The notes under the pieces were generated by a model. That model was not told the DNA's origin and ran no database searches. It worked only from the letters and a program-made list of their open reading frames with translations. 64,000 nucleotides of DNA, from assembly GCA_036245525.1 (NCBI GenBank), contig BTPG01000003.1, positions 158,255,897 through 158,319,896 of the forward strand. The letters run 5' to 3'. Shown in pieces: positions 10,290 to 21,524 of the stretch (within the stretch, counting starts at the first letter, position 1; the number at the start of each line of letters is the position of its first letter). The position numbers and the translations under genes were made by a program. Source of the DNA: Semisulcospira habei. Taxonomy: Eukaryota > Mollusca > Gastropoda > Semisulcospiridae.

Positions 10290-11007
10290 TGGGTCAAATG
10301 GTTGTTGTGATGCGTCTAGTGTGGTAGTGTAGCGTCTGTGCTTGTTGCTCTCGCTTTCAGCTCCCACCGCTGGCTAGCAGTTTTGCGAAAAGGGGAGCAG
10401 AGTATGTCAGTCTCTCCCTGCCAGTACACAGTCTCTCCAACAACAAGCCTCATGTAGTGCCTCCCCGTGGCGACTTACGGTAACCGAGCACCTTACGGAC
10501 TCGGGCTGAACTACAGAGGACTCGGAGGAGGTCTGGCCCCCAGACATGCGGCATGCAGGCCCATCGATGTGTGGACAAGCCCTGATGTCCATGAACCAGA
10601 TCTCCAGCTATGGGTAGATAGCCCCACCAGAGACAATATACATATTGTCTATGGCCCCACTGCCTTGTGGGTGCCTTGGGAGAGGCAAAGGCTAGGGGAG
10701 TAAACCTTAAACAAATCCGGGCAGGGATGCTCGATAGCCTTGGTTGGCAGATCTCCTTCGAGAAGAAAAACTCCGAGGAAAAACCTGAGTAGATGGGACT
10801 CGTAAGCCTTGATCGGCAACCCATCTAGGAGAAGAACACTCCAAAATCAAACCATCCTGTGCTCCCAGGAAAGGCCTTTTGACCAGGAATTAAGGGTGAG
10901 GTAACCCCGACAGAAACCCCGAGTGCTGAAGACGGAGGTACTGGGCTGCACAGCGCACTCTAATAAACCACAGTACCACGCATATACAGCCATATGACAC
11001 ATATGAC
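10290..11007 (+). mobile_element. 718-bp insertion nested in the L2/CR1-type LINE
   Basis: Flanked by the 16-bp direct repeat ACTGTTGAAAGAGGTG (10274-10289 and 11008-11023), which is LINE sequence present once before insertion. The right end has a short tandem tail (CATATGACACATATGAC), fitting target-primed retrotransposition. It contains two diverged ~48-bp repeats (about 10737-10785 and 10806-10853, both with GGCA..ATCT..GAGAAGAA). No open frame has coding character; family unknown. It might be a SINE or the 3' part of an unidentified LINE. Confidence 0.75.
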
Positions 11008-11023
11008 ACTGTTGAAAGAGGTG

Positions 11024-13488
11024 AATTTTGAGGGCGGACTGGAAGAAGAAGAGAGAGTGTTTCTGACAGAGAGAGAGTGGGGGAGTGTTCCAGGTGGATG
11101 GACCGTAGACGGAGAAGGAGCGGGAGCCGAGAGTGCTGAGTTTGGTGCGGGGGGTGTGGAGGCGGAGAGGGTCGGAGGCGGAGCGGAGGGAGCGGAAAGG
11201 CGTGTAGGGGTGAAGTAAGTTGGAGAGATAGGGAGGAGCGTAGTTGTGAAGGGATTTGTAGCAGAGCGACAGAATCTTGTATTGGATGCGTTGGGGGATG
11301 GGGAGCCAGTGAAGAAGTTTGAGGAGAGGAGTGATGTGGTCGGATTTCTTTTTTCTGAGGACGTGGCGGGCAGCATTGTTCTGGACGCGCTGTAGAGTGA
11401 AACGGCGGAGTGAGGGGGGGGGGGGGGGCGGAAAGGAGAGAGTTGCAATAGTCGATGTGAGATGAGATGAGAGAGACAGCAAGTTTGGTGGCACCTTCGG
11501 TGGTGAGGTATTTTCTGATCTGACTGATGCGACGGAGGTGGAAATAGCATGTCTGGGCCGTGGCGGAGACAAAGCTGGTCATGGAAAGAGAGGAATCGAG
11601 GATAACGCCGAGGTTCTTGGCCGAGTCAGAGAGGGGGATGGGGCTGCTGTCGAGTTGAAGATGGAGAGAGAGAGGGAGCTGGGAGAGTTTCTGGCGAGTG
11701 CGTATACCAGCATGGCTTCCGTTTTGTCGTCATTCAGTTTAAGTTTGTTTGATGTCATCCAGTTTTTACATCTTCGTGCGAGTCAGTAGTGACTGAGTGT
11801 TGTCGAGTTTGTCTTTGTCTAGTAGTTATGTCGTCAGCGTAGAGGTGGTGGTGTATGTGATGAGACTGGATGATCTTGGACAGGGGAGAGATGTAGAGTG
11901 TGAAAAGGACCGGGCCCAGGACGGACCCTTGTGGAACTCCGCAGGAGAGCCTGACTGGGTTAGAGGAGACGCCGTCCGTTATGGTGACGGACTGCTGTCT
12001 GTCGGAGAGGTAGGAGAGAAACCAGGAGTGAGCAGAGTCAGTGATGCCGAAGGAGTGGTGAAGGCGGTGGAGGAGGATATAGTGATCTATAGTGTCGAAG
12101 GCGGCAGAGAGATCGAGTAGCGTAAGAAGGGCGATGTTGCCCGAGTCGGTGGAGAGAAGCAGATCGTTAAGGATATGTAGAAGGGCTGTCTCAGTGCTGT
12201 GATATTTGCGATAGGCAGACTGGAAGAGACTGAGGAGATTGTTGTCGTCGAGGTGGAGGTTGAGCTGGTTGAAAACAACCTTCTCAAGAAGCTTGGACAG
12301 AAAAGAGATACTGGAGATTGGGCGATAGTTCAGAGTTCGTTTGGGTCGAGGTTGTGTTTTTTGAGGAGAGGACGGACGATGGCGGACTTGAAGATATCGG
12401 GGGCAGAGCCATTCTCTAGAGATGTGTTGATGATGTCGGTAATAAAGGGCAACAGTTTTGGAAGGCCGTCCCGGTAGAGAGAAGCCGGGAGGGGGTCTAG
12501 TTCGCAGGTTTTGAAAGGCATAGACTTTATGGTTTTGAGAACTTTATCCTGAGAGACAGGGCGAAAGAACGAGAGGGGAGTGCCGGAAAAGGGGGGGGGG
12601 GGGGGTCGGGAGGGCAAGGCGGAGAAGGTAAAGTATCGAGTGTGTTGCGCAAAGTTTGGATTTTGTCAGAAAAATAGGTGGAAAAGGCGGACGGGAGTTC
12701 TTCTTTGCTGAGTGTGTTGGGGAAAGGTGAGTCTTTAGAAGTACCTAGGAGTGTGTTCATTGTAGGGTAGAGGGTTTTGGAAGAAGTGGATTCCAGGATT
12801 TTGTTTTGAAGGTGTTTACGTTTGGAGATCATTCTGCAGACTTTGGATCTGGTGGTTTGGAAGATCTGTCTGTGAACGGTGAGGTCGGATGAGCGCGAGC
12901 GGCGTTCCGCTTGTCGGCGCTCACGCTTGGCTTCAGCTATGTCGTCAGTGAGCCAGGGGGAGGGAAGTCGGTCGGGCATGGAGCAGGTGGTGACAGGGGC
13001 ATGGGTGTCTAGGAGTTTTCGAAGGGAGGAATCGAAGTGGGATGCAAGATCAGGAGAGGGGGCGGGGTCCAAGAAAAGGTCGACAGCTTCGTCAAAGAAG
13101 CTCTCTCGGTTGACCGAATTTAGTTTGGACGAAAGACAAGGAGATTGGGTTTTTTTCGGGGGAGGTAGGTTGAGGGAGACAAGAATAGCGAGGTGGTCAG
13201 AGGGGAGTACAGAGGTGGTGTCAGAGTCAAGAAAGAGTTGATCGGAGGTGCGGGTGATGATCCAGTCGAGGGTGTGGCCGAGTCGGTGGGTGGGTTTAGT
13301 AATGTGTTGTGTAAGATTGTGGTTTGAAAGTGACGTGCAAAGGCGTTTTGTGTCAGGGTGGTCGGGTTTGTCGAAGTGGAAGTTAAAGTCGCCAAGAAAG
13401 ACGTGTTTTCCGGGTCGTGTGCGGTAATGGTCGAGGAGGAGGTCGAACTCGGTGAAAAACTTAGAGTTTGTGAGTTTGTTTTGAGGGC
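11024..13488 (-). pseudogene. LINE ORF2-like polyprotein (endonuclease + reverse transcriptase), broken
   Basis: Only the reverse-transcribing polyprotein is represented and it is split over several frames. Seen on the minus strand: the endonuclease motif GDFN followed by a TLDWIITR-type block and a SDH motif; an SxWLTDDI-type linker; RT block FKTCELDPLPASL (around 12520-12490) and AIVRPLLKKHNLD; the finger/palm blocks leading to YADD; and the C-terminal VQNNAARHVLR..HITPLLK..LHWLPI block. From family knowledge this order and the C-terminal block place it in the L2/CR1 group of the Jockey superfamily. Frameshifts and a G-run expansion (12589-12606) show it is inactive. The N-terminal half of the endonuclease and any ORF1 are missing. 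Confidence 0.8.
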
Positions 13489-14248
13489 TTGACTAAATGC
13501 AAATCCGCTGTCCCACCGGGTGCGCGCCACCGCGTCCACCAGCTCAATTCAGAATGCAAGGGAGGAAACGAAAGGCAGCGCGAAATATTAGCTGTGGCCG
13601 GAAGTATCCAGGACCTCTTTCTCAACATCTAGAGTTCAACGTTAAACCCTTTAGTAGAGTACCGTGAAAGAGGCCACTCTGCACTGCTGTGCATCTATTA
13701 GTTTCTGCCGTGTTTACTCTAAAGTCGAAGCGAATTACTCGAAAAGATATTGACAGCGGAGCAGTGCTTAAACCAGACTCCATTAAAGTAGAGCTTTTCG
13801 GGCTGGGGGAAATACGTACCTTAAGCGATTGCTGCGTGCACGTTCGATAGTGTCGACGGTAAGATGCACTCTTGTTTTAATTTCATTGGATATGCTAATT
13901 TACATAAACCAATGAAAAATGAGCATGAGGCGTATTTCCGGCCACATCTAAAACTCAACACATGGACGTCTGCTAAAAGGATGCTTGACTGTGCAAAAAA
14001 GCCTTGATACTAAACTATCAGTTTTGATCGGCGGACAAGGTTAGTATAGATTTGTGGCAAAGTATCAACTGAGTTTGTTCAGTTCGAGGTATTAGGCGGG
14101 TGGTTGCCGCCTCGTGGGTTGAAAACTGCTCTGGAATCACAGTGCTTCGCCGCTTTGCGTGCCTTTTGTTTCCTCCCTTGTATTATGAATTGAGCTAGTT
14201 AACGCGGTGGCGCGCACCCAGTGGCGCAGCGGATTTGCATTTAGTCAA
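13489..14248. mobile_element. 760-bp MITE with 89-bp terminal inverted repeats
   Basis: Left TIR 13489-13577 and right TIR 14160-14248 are ~85-90 percent complementary, starting TTGACTAAATGCAAATCCGC. Subterminal sequences (GTGGCCGGAAGTA near 13596, TATTTCCGGCCACA near 13937) are also inverted. No transposase. TSD not resolved (GC/AGC on the two sides). It sits at the 5' boundary of the LINE, so it may have inserted into it or marks a truncation. Confidence 0.85.
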
Positions 14249-14273
14249 AGCACCACTCTTCAAGTCCTTATGG

Positions 14274-14453
14274 TTAACACCTTCACTGCCAGTAGACGCA
14301 GATCACTGTGTTTCTGAATTCTATAATTCCACGCCAAAGAGACCCAAGCGTCCAAAGAACATTCGTACAAGTGGTTTCAGCAAGAGGTAGATCTTCATGA
14401 TGATATATGTCTCTTGCAGTGGGGTCGTGTTCACCTTTCCACGAAAGGGTTAA
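14274..14453. mobile_element. PalA element, full length, reverse orientation
   Basis: TTAACACCTTCACTGCCAGT on the left and CGAAAGGGTTAA on the right. The core palindrome is eroded (GCAAGAGGTAGATCTTCATG then ATATATGTCTCTTGC). Confidence 0.8.
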
Positions 14454-15450
14454 CATTATTTATTTCTGATGGACTGTTTGAGAAACAAAGCCAACGTCCG
14501 CTTAAAATACGTTCCCGCATAAAGTTACGAAACTGATAGCAGATACACGCACCCCCCCCCCCCCCTTCCCCGAAAAAAAAAAGAAGAAGCAAGGCCAAAT
14601 AAAAAATCAGCATCGTCGGCAAAATTGTTTGCGAGGACATGCTTTTGGCTGGAAACAAACGGCATCGTCTTGGCCCCTCTGCAGCGCAGGAAATGAACAC
14701 TGCAATCCCATAAACCCCAATTCCCTTCATTTTTCCTTTCCGAAGTGTTTGGCTGTCCATGCACTTTTTGTTCTCTGGATCCATCTTTGATGCAGCAGCG
14801 TTTGTAGTCAACGCAAAGAGAATCGGGGACACTGAATAACTATTTCAACAACAGATATAAAAGTTCATATTCTCCCGAGTCCAAGTCCAATGGATGCACA
14901 TCTATGTTCCTCACTCGCAGGCCGGTCAAAGTCTACAGCGATGGGCTAAATACGGCAACTCAAGTTCCAACTGCAAGAGACACAGGCGCTGATCAGTCCC
15001 CGCATGTCGATGCGGATGTAGGTCTCCTGATAAGCGCAACATTTCCAGTCCCACACTCCATCTATACATGTTGCTTTTATGTGCATCTGTTGTCATACGA
15101 CACAGTCGTCTCCCTGGGGTGGTCTAAATATGGCGCCTGACGCGAGGTGTACCTGCTGTCCCCGCGCGCCGCGTGAGCCCATGTCCGGTAGTACTGTCGT
15201 CTGATTGTGGAACTCTTTATCTCCTGAATACCAGGGCCACAGACGTCCAATAAAATTGATGGACATAGGTGAGGAAGGTAACGATGCCGGTTATTGAGCG
15301 TTTCGGGGAATGTAAATCGGTGTCGTCTGTGCATAAAGCATGTGAATATGTAATACACTTGCTTGAGCGCGCGCTGAACGTTGTCCGCGAGATCTCTTAC
15401 GATCCGGCGCCGTGTTGAGCCAGTCTGTCAGCAAGCCTCTTCCACCAGCG
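14454..15450. other. No gene recognised
   Basis: C run at about 14550-14566. Two overlapping minus-strand frames (14431-14832) and others show no splice borders or motif I can support. Confidence 0.4.
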
Positions 15451-15510
15451 CGATGCGTAGATTCTCATGAGCCCCTGCGAACGCAAGGGCTCATGAGAAT
15501 CTACGCATCG
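15451..15510. repeat. PalA variant, 60-bp near-perfect palindrome
   Basis: CGATGCGTAGATTCTCATGA... and complement. Both arms carry GCGTAGATTCTC in place of the common GCATAGATCCTC. Confidence 0.9.
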
Positions 15511-16244
15511 TGTTGGTTGAAGTATAAAGAATCCGCGCCATGTGGCTGACGGCACAAACTGCACGGACTCAAAACTTTCCCTGCGTCTTTGCTGTTTCTC
15601 AGACGAAGCAAGTTATTTGGGTCAAGCCGGTGACTGTCTGCGGCCTCACACGTGCACCACACCAGCCGGCAGACGACAAGAGCACGCCGCCACGTCCTCA
15701 GATCTATACCAGTGTACGGACGTTGTATAGCTGGGGTGGACCTGTCCGAGTCGCAGACTCAGACCCTCCACAATGGCCTCCTTTCGAGAACTACAGACGG
15801 GAGTACATGGGAAGAGCTTTGATCAGCCAGAGCTATAGGTTCTCGCGTGTCCCACAGCCCTTCAAGGGCTCGTGAGAATCCGCAAAGACTCGTGCACGGA
15901 GACGAAGAGAGTTGTGTGAGAGACTGTCTGCCTGTGAGTGTAGACCCCGCCGATAGTAACATGGACATTTCTGGACCAGCAGTTGCTAAAACGGTATACA
16001 TGCCCCTCCCCCTCCCCCACCCGATCTACACCCTCGGCCTTACCTCTACCCCGCTGTGGATGGCGGTGGCGGTGGTGCCAGAATGGTGGTTGTTGCTTGC
16101 GGGCTGACCCAGATAGCCGGGAGATCGATAACGGGAGGGACTGGGAGGGGGAGGTCGGGGGCCCGTCATGCCGAGTCAGCAACTCCACTGGCCGGACTGG
16201 GCCAAACGCAAACACATTCAATCGACAAAAGGCACAGAGACCAT

Positions 16245-16318
16245 CGACAAGAAGCACAGATCCTCATGGATCCTCATGGGCCCTCGCAGGCCTGCGGGGG
16301 CCCATGAGGATCTGTGCC
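16245..16318. repeat. PalA palindrome with a 10-bp arm duplication
   Basis: AAGCACAGATCCTCATG then a second GATCCTCATG, CCCTCGCAGGCCTGCGGGGG centre, CATGAGGATCTGTGCC. The left arm is longer because GATCCTCATG is doubled. Confidence 0.85.
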
Positions 16319-16377
16319 TGGCGGGTCCAAATTTACGACGACCTATGCCTCCCGATCAAAAGGTCTTATTGCGCCAA

Positions 16378-16622
16378 TGTATATGAGGATCACCGCCTCA
16401 TGCTGTCTCCATTTACAGGAGGATCTAAGCTTTATGCCGTCTCTCCGTTTCTAGGAGAATCCATGTCTGGCACAGTCTCGCTTTAAATGACGATTTATAC
16501 CCCATGCTGTCTCGCAGTATGTGAAGTGCTACGTCTCCCGCTGTCTCTAGTTATAGGAGGATCTATTTCTCATATTGTCTCAATGCATATAAAGATTTTT
16601 TTCTCCTCACGCTGGTCCAACT
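16378..16622. repeat. Diverged ~34-36-bp tandem array resembling a PalA arm
   Basis: About seven units of the form (T)ATAGGAGGATCTATG.CTCATGCTGTCTC, recognised by recurring AGGAGGATC, ATGCTGTCTC, GCTGTCTCT. The unit core GAGGATCTATGCCTC is the PalA right arm. Lies directly after the PalA copy at 16245. Confidence 0.65.
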
Positions 16623-16832
16623 CCACCGCTGTCTCTGCGTCTTGTTTTTTTTTGTGAGCCCTACGTCAGTCTTCTCACAACAGGAGGAGGGGAGAGGGGC
16701 GAGACAATCAACAGTTGCCAAACACAGTCTAACACTAATTGGCCGTGTTGTCTGTTTTGGTCAGCGGTTCCATCCCTTTTACTTCCTTATCAATCCCTCC
16801 CATCGCTGTTAGAACACGAGCAGAACCCAAAC

Positions 16833-16898
16833 GCAAGAGGCATAGATCCTCATGAGCTCCCGCAGTTGCGGGGGCTCATGCGGACCTATGCCTCTTGC
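16833..16898. repeat. PalA palindrome
   Basis: GCAAGAGGCATAGATCCTCA...GGACCTATGCCTCTTGC, centre CCGCAGTTGCGGGGG. Few mismatches. Confidence 0.9.
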
Positions 16899-17842
16899 TG
16901 ACCCCCGCTTTATATATCAACGTTTCTTAGACGGATGAGGTTCTGTGGCGTTGGACTGAACTGAATTTAAATTAAACTGAAAAAATAATTATGCATTTAA
17001 CGTTATACATAAAACGGAATCAATCATTTCAGAATAATAATTAGAAAACAAAAACAAAAACAAAACAACAACCTGTGACGACTGCGTGGCAGGGCAGGGT
17101 TTAAACCCTGAACCCGGGCCAGCACCTTCAACCTGGAGATCAGCTGGAGCCCCTCACGTCCAGCAAGAAGCGCATATCCACATGCCGCGGCTCATAAGAA
17201 TCTCTACCTCTCGCGGTTGGAACGGACCGACTGTCTCCAGTCCCAGCAAGCTGAAGACCATCGGGCCGGCATCGGCATGGCCATTCGCGGGCCCACTGCG
17301 CCCGACGCCGGCCATAGGGGCTTCCGCTGCCGGACTGGGTTCTCTGTTCACGAATTTGTGCCTCCTCGTTTGACCATCACCTTTGACCCATCTGTATCTT
17401 GTATCTCACCCTTCCTTCCCGCAGGCAGGCGTCCCCCATCCAGCCGCGCCCCACTTTTACGCAACCGATGAAAATGTAAAAACTGTTTGAGAGGCCGTCA
17501 CTCGATTGGCTGATGCCCTTTGCTTGCGAGATGTGGGTCGCCGCTGCCATAATTAACATTTTCATGAGGCAGGGGTCGTGCGCATCTTCAGGAAGCGGAA
17601 GGGAAAGAACTTGAGAAATGGACAAAACGCTATTTGACTTTCACGCCGGACTCCGCGTCCCGGCAGTATTTTCTTCTGATCCACACGGCCTGCCGCTTGA
17701 CCTATATGTGGTTTTGGGGCTGGCTCACCACACGAAGACAACAGAACCTAGATTTTACCCTACCCCCTTTCGCCTCCCCCACCTTCTCTCTCCCGTTGTT
17801 TTCGGGAGGTTCAGTCTCTCTCTTATAGCTACCCAATGCGAA

Positions 17843-17930
17843 AAAGGCCATCGGGCCGACGTCGGCCGCCGTTGGCCCGCGCACGCCCGTGCGCGGACCA
17901 ACGACGGCCGATGTCGGCCCGATGGCCTTT
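17843..17930. repeat. PalF palindrome, 88 bp
   Basis: AAAGGCCATCGGGCCGACGT...GCGCACGC pairs with GCGTGCGCGG...GGCCTTT. Preceded by ACCCAATGCG, a flank shared with the copies at 21158 and 22066. Confidence 0.9.
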
Positions 17931-17934
17931 AAAT

Positions 17935-17972
17935 CAGGGAAGCGATTCGAGGGAGACAACCAGTGTGTAACC
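17935..17972. repeat. PalD half copy
   Basis: AAGCGATTCGAGGGAGACAA then CCAGTGTG, the right arm only, directly after the PalF copy. Confidence 0.65.
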
Positions 17973-18059
17973 AAACGTGTGGACAGTGTAGTTAATTTAG
18001 TCGAATACACAAGAACGCCTTTTGACTTTCTAATTTTTGGGAGGCATAATCATAAAACT

Positions 18060-18262
18060 CTCCCTACTGTCTGCGCTGCCTGTAGCACTTGGTATTGGAT
18101 GTGTGTTGCTAAATGGTCTTATCTTTATTTAGCGTATTAGACCGGCTGGCGACATACATTCAATATTCTGTTTAGGTTGTTGTTGTTTTTTCTCACAAGC
18201 AGTGCAGCCACGTCCTGAAAAAGTCTTGTTGCTGTCGGGACGTTAATCAATGTAAAAAAATA
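18060..18262 (-). mobile_element. Fragment of the ATCA-tailed SINE-like family
   Basis: Reads in the sense opposite to the copies at 25808, 40039 and 41284: ACTCTCCCTACTGTCTGC, TTGCTAAATGGTCTTA, ACCGGCTGGCGACATACATT, GTGCAGCCACGTCCTGA, GTCGGGACGTTAATCAATGT. The GC-rich end is missing. Confidence 0.8.
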
Positions 18263-18734
18263 AAATGTACAACCAGTTGTTTTGATTCCCTGCGTCACAC
18301 GACCAATCAAGTTAGTGCAAAACGTACCATGTGTCCTCGCTACAAAACTAACTGGAGAACGTAAATAGGCATTTTTAATGACATGCAATGGCCAGACACC
18401 AAAAGCCAGAATGATTGCACATCATCTACAACTTTACAAGACATGACGTTAACTCGTGAAATAATGCACAGTCCTTCATAAATAAATTCAGAACATTATA
18501 TATATATTTTTAAAGAAATTTCCCGATTAAAGTCAGCTGTAATACTGCGGTAAAAAGTGACAATTCAGATGCGAAACTGTCCAAAGTATCCACGTACCCC
18601 CCCAAAAAAAAAACAAGATGAGGATTTCATCCCAAAGTCTACCATATTGTTTGGAGCTCAGATGCGTTTATCTTTTACGAACATTCAGGGTTGTTCATAT
18701 TTTTAGGCTTATTATGCTGAGCTCCCTCCTCTTT
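18263..18734. other. No gene recognised
   Basis: AT-rich sequence with no recognisable repeat. Confidence 0.4.
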
Positions 18735-18957
18735 AAGCCAACCCCTCATCGACATCAACACATACGTCAGCGCACACAAATAAAGACGGACACACGCGCT
18801 TCCCGTCATTAGTACGCTCTGTGGGCTCGTGTAGCGACAGGAATCCATCTCCTTCTATACTAACCCACCCTCTGATCCACACACACTGGCACACAGAAAT
18901 AAAGACGGACACGGCGACGACTGCCGCCAATCGTAAGCTCTGAGGTCTGGCGTAGCA
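18735..18957. repeat. Diverged tandem duplication (~105-125 bp)
   Basis: Both halves run CACACA..ATAAAGACGGACAC ... GTAAGCTCTG/GTACGCTCTG ... CGTGTAGC/GCGTAGC. Confidence 0.6.
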
Positions 18958-19129
18958 TAGCTATTCTAAAGAAAAATAATAGCACGAGCAGCGAAATGAC
19001 GTCACTTCAAGCTTCACGGCATGGCATCATTAGTCCCACGACGCCGTGTTCATAGTGACGACTCGGTTTATACGCCACTCATCGCAGTACTAACAATTAA
19101 CGTATCAGAGAATCGACGTTGCAATTTTC

Positions 19130-19500
19130 TTGCTGATTTTCACGCCTAGGCCTTACAAGTCACAATTTGACCTAATCCTCCCCCAGTGCGGGGACAAACA
19201 GCAGGCTTATGCAAACGCTGTTTAAGAAAAATCATGCGGGTATTAATGAGAAGATAGGATTTTTTTCGTAAAAGAAAAATTAAGGTTATGGTAGCTGTTT
19301 TACAAATGACTCCTAAAAAAGTGGTGCAGAACATTGTCTGATTTTCACACCTAAGGCATCCAGGTCACAATTGACCTAATCGTACCCGACAGCCGAGACA
19401 AACTGTAGGCTTATGTAAATACCGTATACAAAAAAATCATGCGATTATTAATGAGAAGATTTTTTTTTTTTCGTAAAATGATTCAAATGTTTTAAGATTA
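19130..19500. repeat. Diverged tandem duplication (~165-200 bp)
   Basis: Two copies start TGATTTTCACRCCTA, share GACCTAATC, GACAAAC..AGGCTTATG, ATCATGCG..TATTAATGAGA and TTTTTTTCGTAAAA. Copies at about 19130-19290 and 19336-19500. Confidence 0.75.
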
Positions 19501-19840
19501 ACCAATATAATTCGTGAAATTAATCCCCAAAACGTGAAAATATATTGTTTTAAAAAATATTTAATTATCACTCAAAAGGTTATAGAAGTACAATGCTGGT
19601 TAACGAACTCATTCAATGTCTCTTTTATCTAGCTATACGCAAAATATCTAGTAAAAAATAAGAAAAAATACGGACTCCAATGTGGATCAACCGGTTTTTT
19701 TTTGTGTGAAACGGCCATTTTCTAGCCAATGAACATCTTAATCAAAAAGTTTTTTTTCTTAAATCCCGAGATAATTCTTTTAGGGACAATATCCTAAAAT
19801 TTCAAACTTGTCCGTCTTCAAACGCGGGCTCTAGTCGCTG

Positions 19841-19841
<1 letters not shown>

Positions 19842-19914
<73 letters not shown>
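19842..19914. repeat. (CA)n microsatellite
   Basis: About 36 CA units. The surrounding 19501-19968 is AT-rich with no gene recognised. Confidence 0.95.
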
Positions 19915-19916
<2 letters not shown>

Positions 19917-20406
19917 GCGGCGTTTGGCGCCCAAAAGACGTTCTTTAGCAAGGTTTGCGTAGCTAGACGTGACGTCATTTTTATCGTGTTACTTCTTTGC
20001 CATAATTTCTGCGACGCACGCCAAAAACGTCATGTGCATGTTCCGGAATGCGCTCCGATCCAGCCCGATTTCAAAGTCTACCGTATTTCTTAAATACGGT
20101 AGACAACAACAACAAAAAAAAGGTGGGGGGTGGAGGTGGGGAGGGATCCACTTATTTAATTCAATGTTTTGCATTTTCCTTTCTAAATGGCTGCCTTCCC
20201 CATCTTCTGCACTCCTCCCTCCCACAGCGCCACCACAAACAGTGCCAAATTTGGCAAAAGCCTTTCAAAACTGTCCTAGTTACACAACTGGTGCCATCAG
20301 AGTATTTCCTCACCGCTTAGTTGCTTAGTTTTTGTCTTCTGGTCCTAATAGAGCGTGTGTCTCTTTCACGATCAGTGCCAACCCTGTGAGATGGTTCGAC
20401 CACGAT

Positions 20407-20477
20407 AGCTCAAGGGCAGTGCCTGATTAGCTTGGCGCCTTCCAGGCGCCAAGCTAATAAGGCACTTCCCTTGAGCT
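20407..20477. repeat. PalB variant palindrome
   Basis: AGCTCAAGGGCAGTGCCTGA..CTTGGCGCC, TTCC loop region, then GGCGCCAAGCTAATAAGGCA..CCCTTGAGCT. AGCTCAA replaces the common AATTCAA in both arms. Confidence 0.85.
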
Positions 20478-20699
20478 GTCGAGGACAAAGTCTTCTCTAA
20501 TTGTGCAGGATCTTGAATTGTGGGTAATTGGGTTTCTGGGAGTAAACGAGTTAGGAACATCCGAAACATGCGGCCTCTTGTTTTCGCGTGCTTTATCTGA
20601 ACGCACCCAGAGTGCCTGGGATTTGGCGTCTGTAGTTTTCTCCTATATTTCAAATGTTACTGTGTTTGGGGGAACAAATGTTAGTCGTCGTTGTCGGGG

Positions 20700-20990
20700 C
20701 TGAATTTAGCAAGTACTACGTATTACAAGCGTTACGCAGTGTCGATAAAACCGCCTACGGCCGTTAGAACTACGTATCATTAGCACTACTGGTTGACAGC
20801 ACTACGTTCGACGGCACTAGCAACATGCTGGGCTAGTGACCGTGGTGCTATCGACACGTACATGTACTTTATATCACAGTAGTACTGCTGAGCGATTGCA
20901 GTGCTATCGGCACGTACTACTAGTTAGCTATCGTAGCGCAATCGACACGAAGTGCTAACGGTTGTAGTGATAGCGACACGACTGAAGCGG
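20700..20990. repeat. Degenerate short-motif cluster
   Basis: Many spaced copies of TAGTGCTATCGACACG-like words and their complements (AGCACTAC, CGACACG, ATCGRCACG). No fixed period. Confidence 0.45.
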
Positions 20991-21157
20991 TTCTACGGGC
21001 TATTGTAACGCACCCGTTGCTGGTCGACAGCAGAGTTCTCTTTCGTGAACATGTAGTGGTGTTCAAAGGGGGAGACCAGTCACGCGTTTTAATTTTTTTT
21101 TTAAACAAACAAACAAACAATCAAACTGTGCCAGTAGGTGCCACGGTGCCTCATTAA

Positions 21158-21222
21158 CCCAGCGCGCAAAGACCATCGGGCCGACGTTTGCCTTTCGCGC
21201 ATTGGGTTGGAATAAACGTTGT
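21158..21222. repeat. PalF copy, shortened
   Basis: ACCCAGCGCGCAAAGACCAT CGGGCCGACG then TTTGCCTTTCGCGCATTGGGT. The outer arms pair; most of the inner GC-rich palindrome is gone. Confidence 0.65.
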
Positions 21223-21484
21223 CATGACGTGGAGGGATCTGTCGCGCTGTTGAACCAGAATTGTAACTCCCCATTTTTTTCTTCTCCCAAAGCGGCTGAC
21301 TGAGCAAACATGATCAGTGTGATTGCATGTCCGCACAGCTCAACTGGAAAGTAATGTATTGAACGGCCAGTGGTTGACAGGCGGTGCATCACGCATAACT
21401 TGTAGACTTAAACTCTCTCTCTCAATGTGAGGAGGAGAATGGGAAGGGTGTGTGTGGGAGGGGGGGGGGGTAGGATCTCCAGCC

Positions 21485-21524
21485 GCAAAAGGCATCGATT
21501 CTCATGAGAATCCATGCCTTTTGC
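21485..21524. repeat. PalA minimal palindrome, 40 bp
   Basis: GCAAAAGGCATCGATTCTCA and TGAGAATCCATGCCTTTTGC. The CCCCCGCA centre is absent, and both arms carry AAAAGG in place of AGAGG. Confidence 0.85.

Larger units (their letters stand above)
10096..13488 (-). mobile_element. L2/CR1-type LINE, decayed, with a nested insertion
   Basis: Minus strand, 5' to 3': endonuclease C-terminal part (GDFNFHFD region, around 13350-13480), linker, reverse transcriptase (about 12330-11580, YADD at 11841-11830), then a C-terminal HITPLLK..LHWLP region (around 11300-11400). The last codons (HLFQQ) are interrupted by the 718-bp insert. The stop TAG (10271-10269), a ~170-bp 3' UTR and a (TTA)n tail at ~10113-10096 follow on the far side. 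Upstream the element ends at 13488, exactly where the long-TIR MITE begins. Confidence 0.85.
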
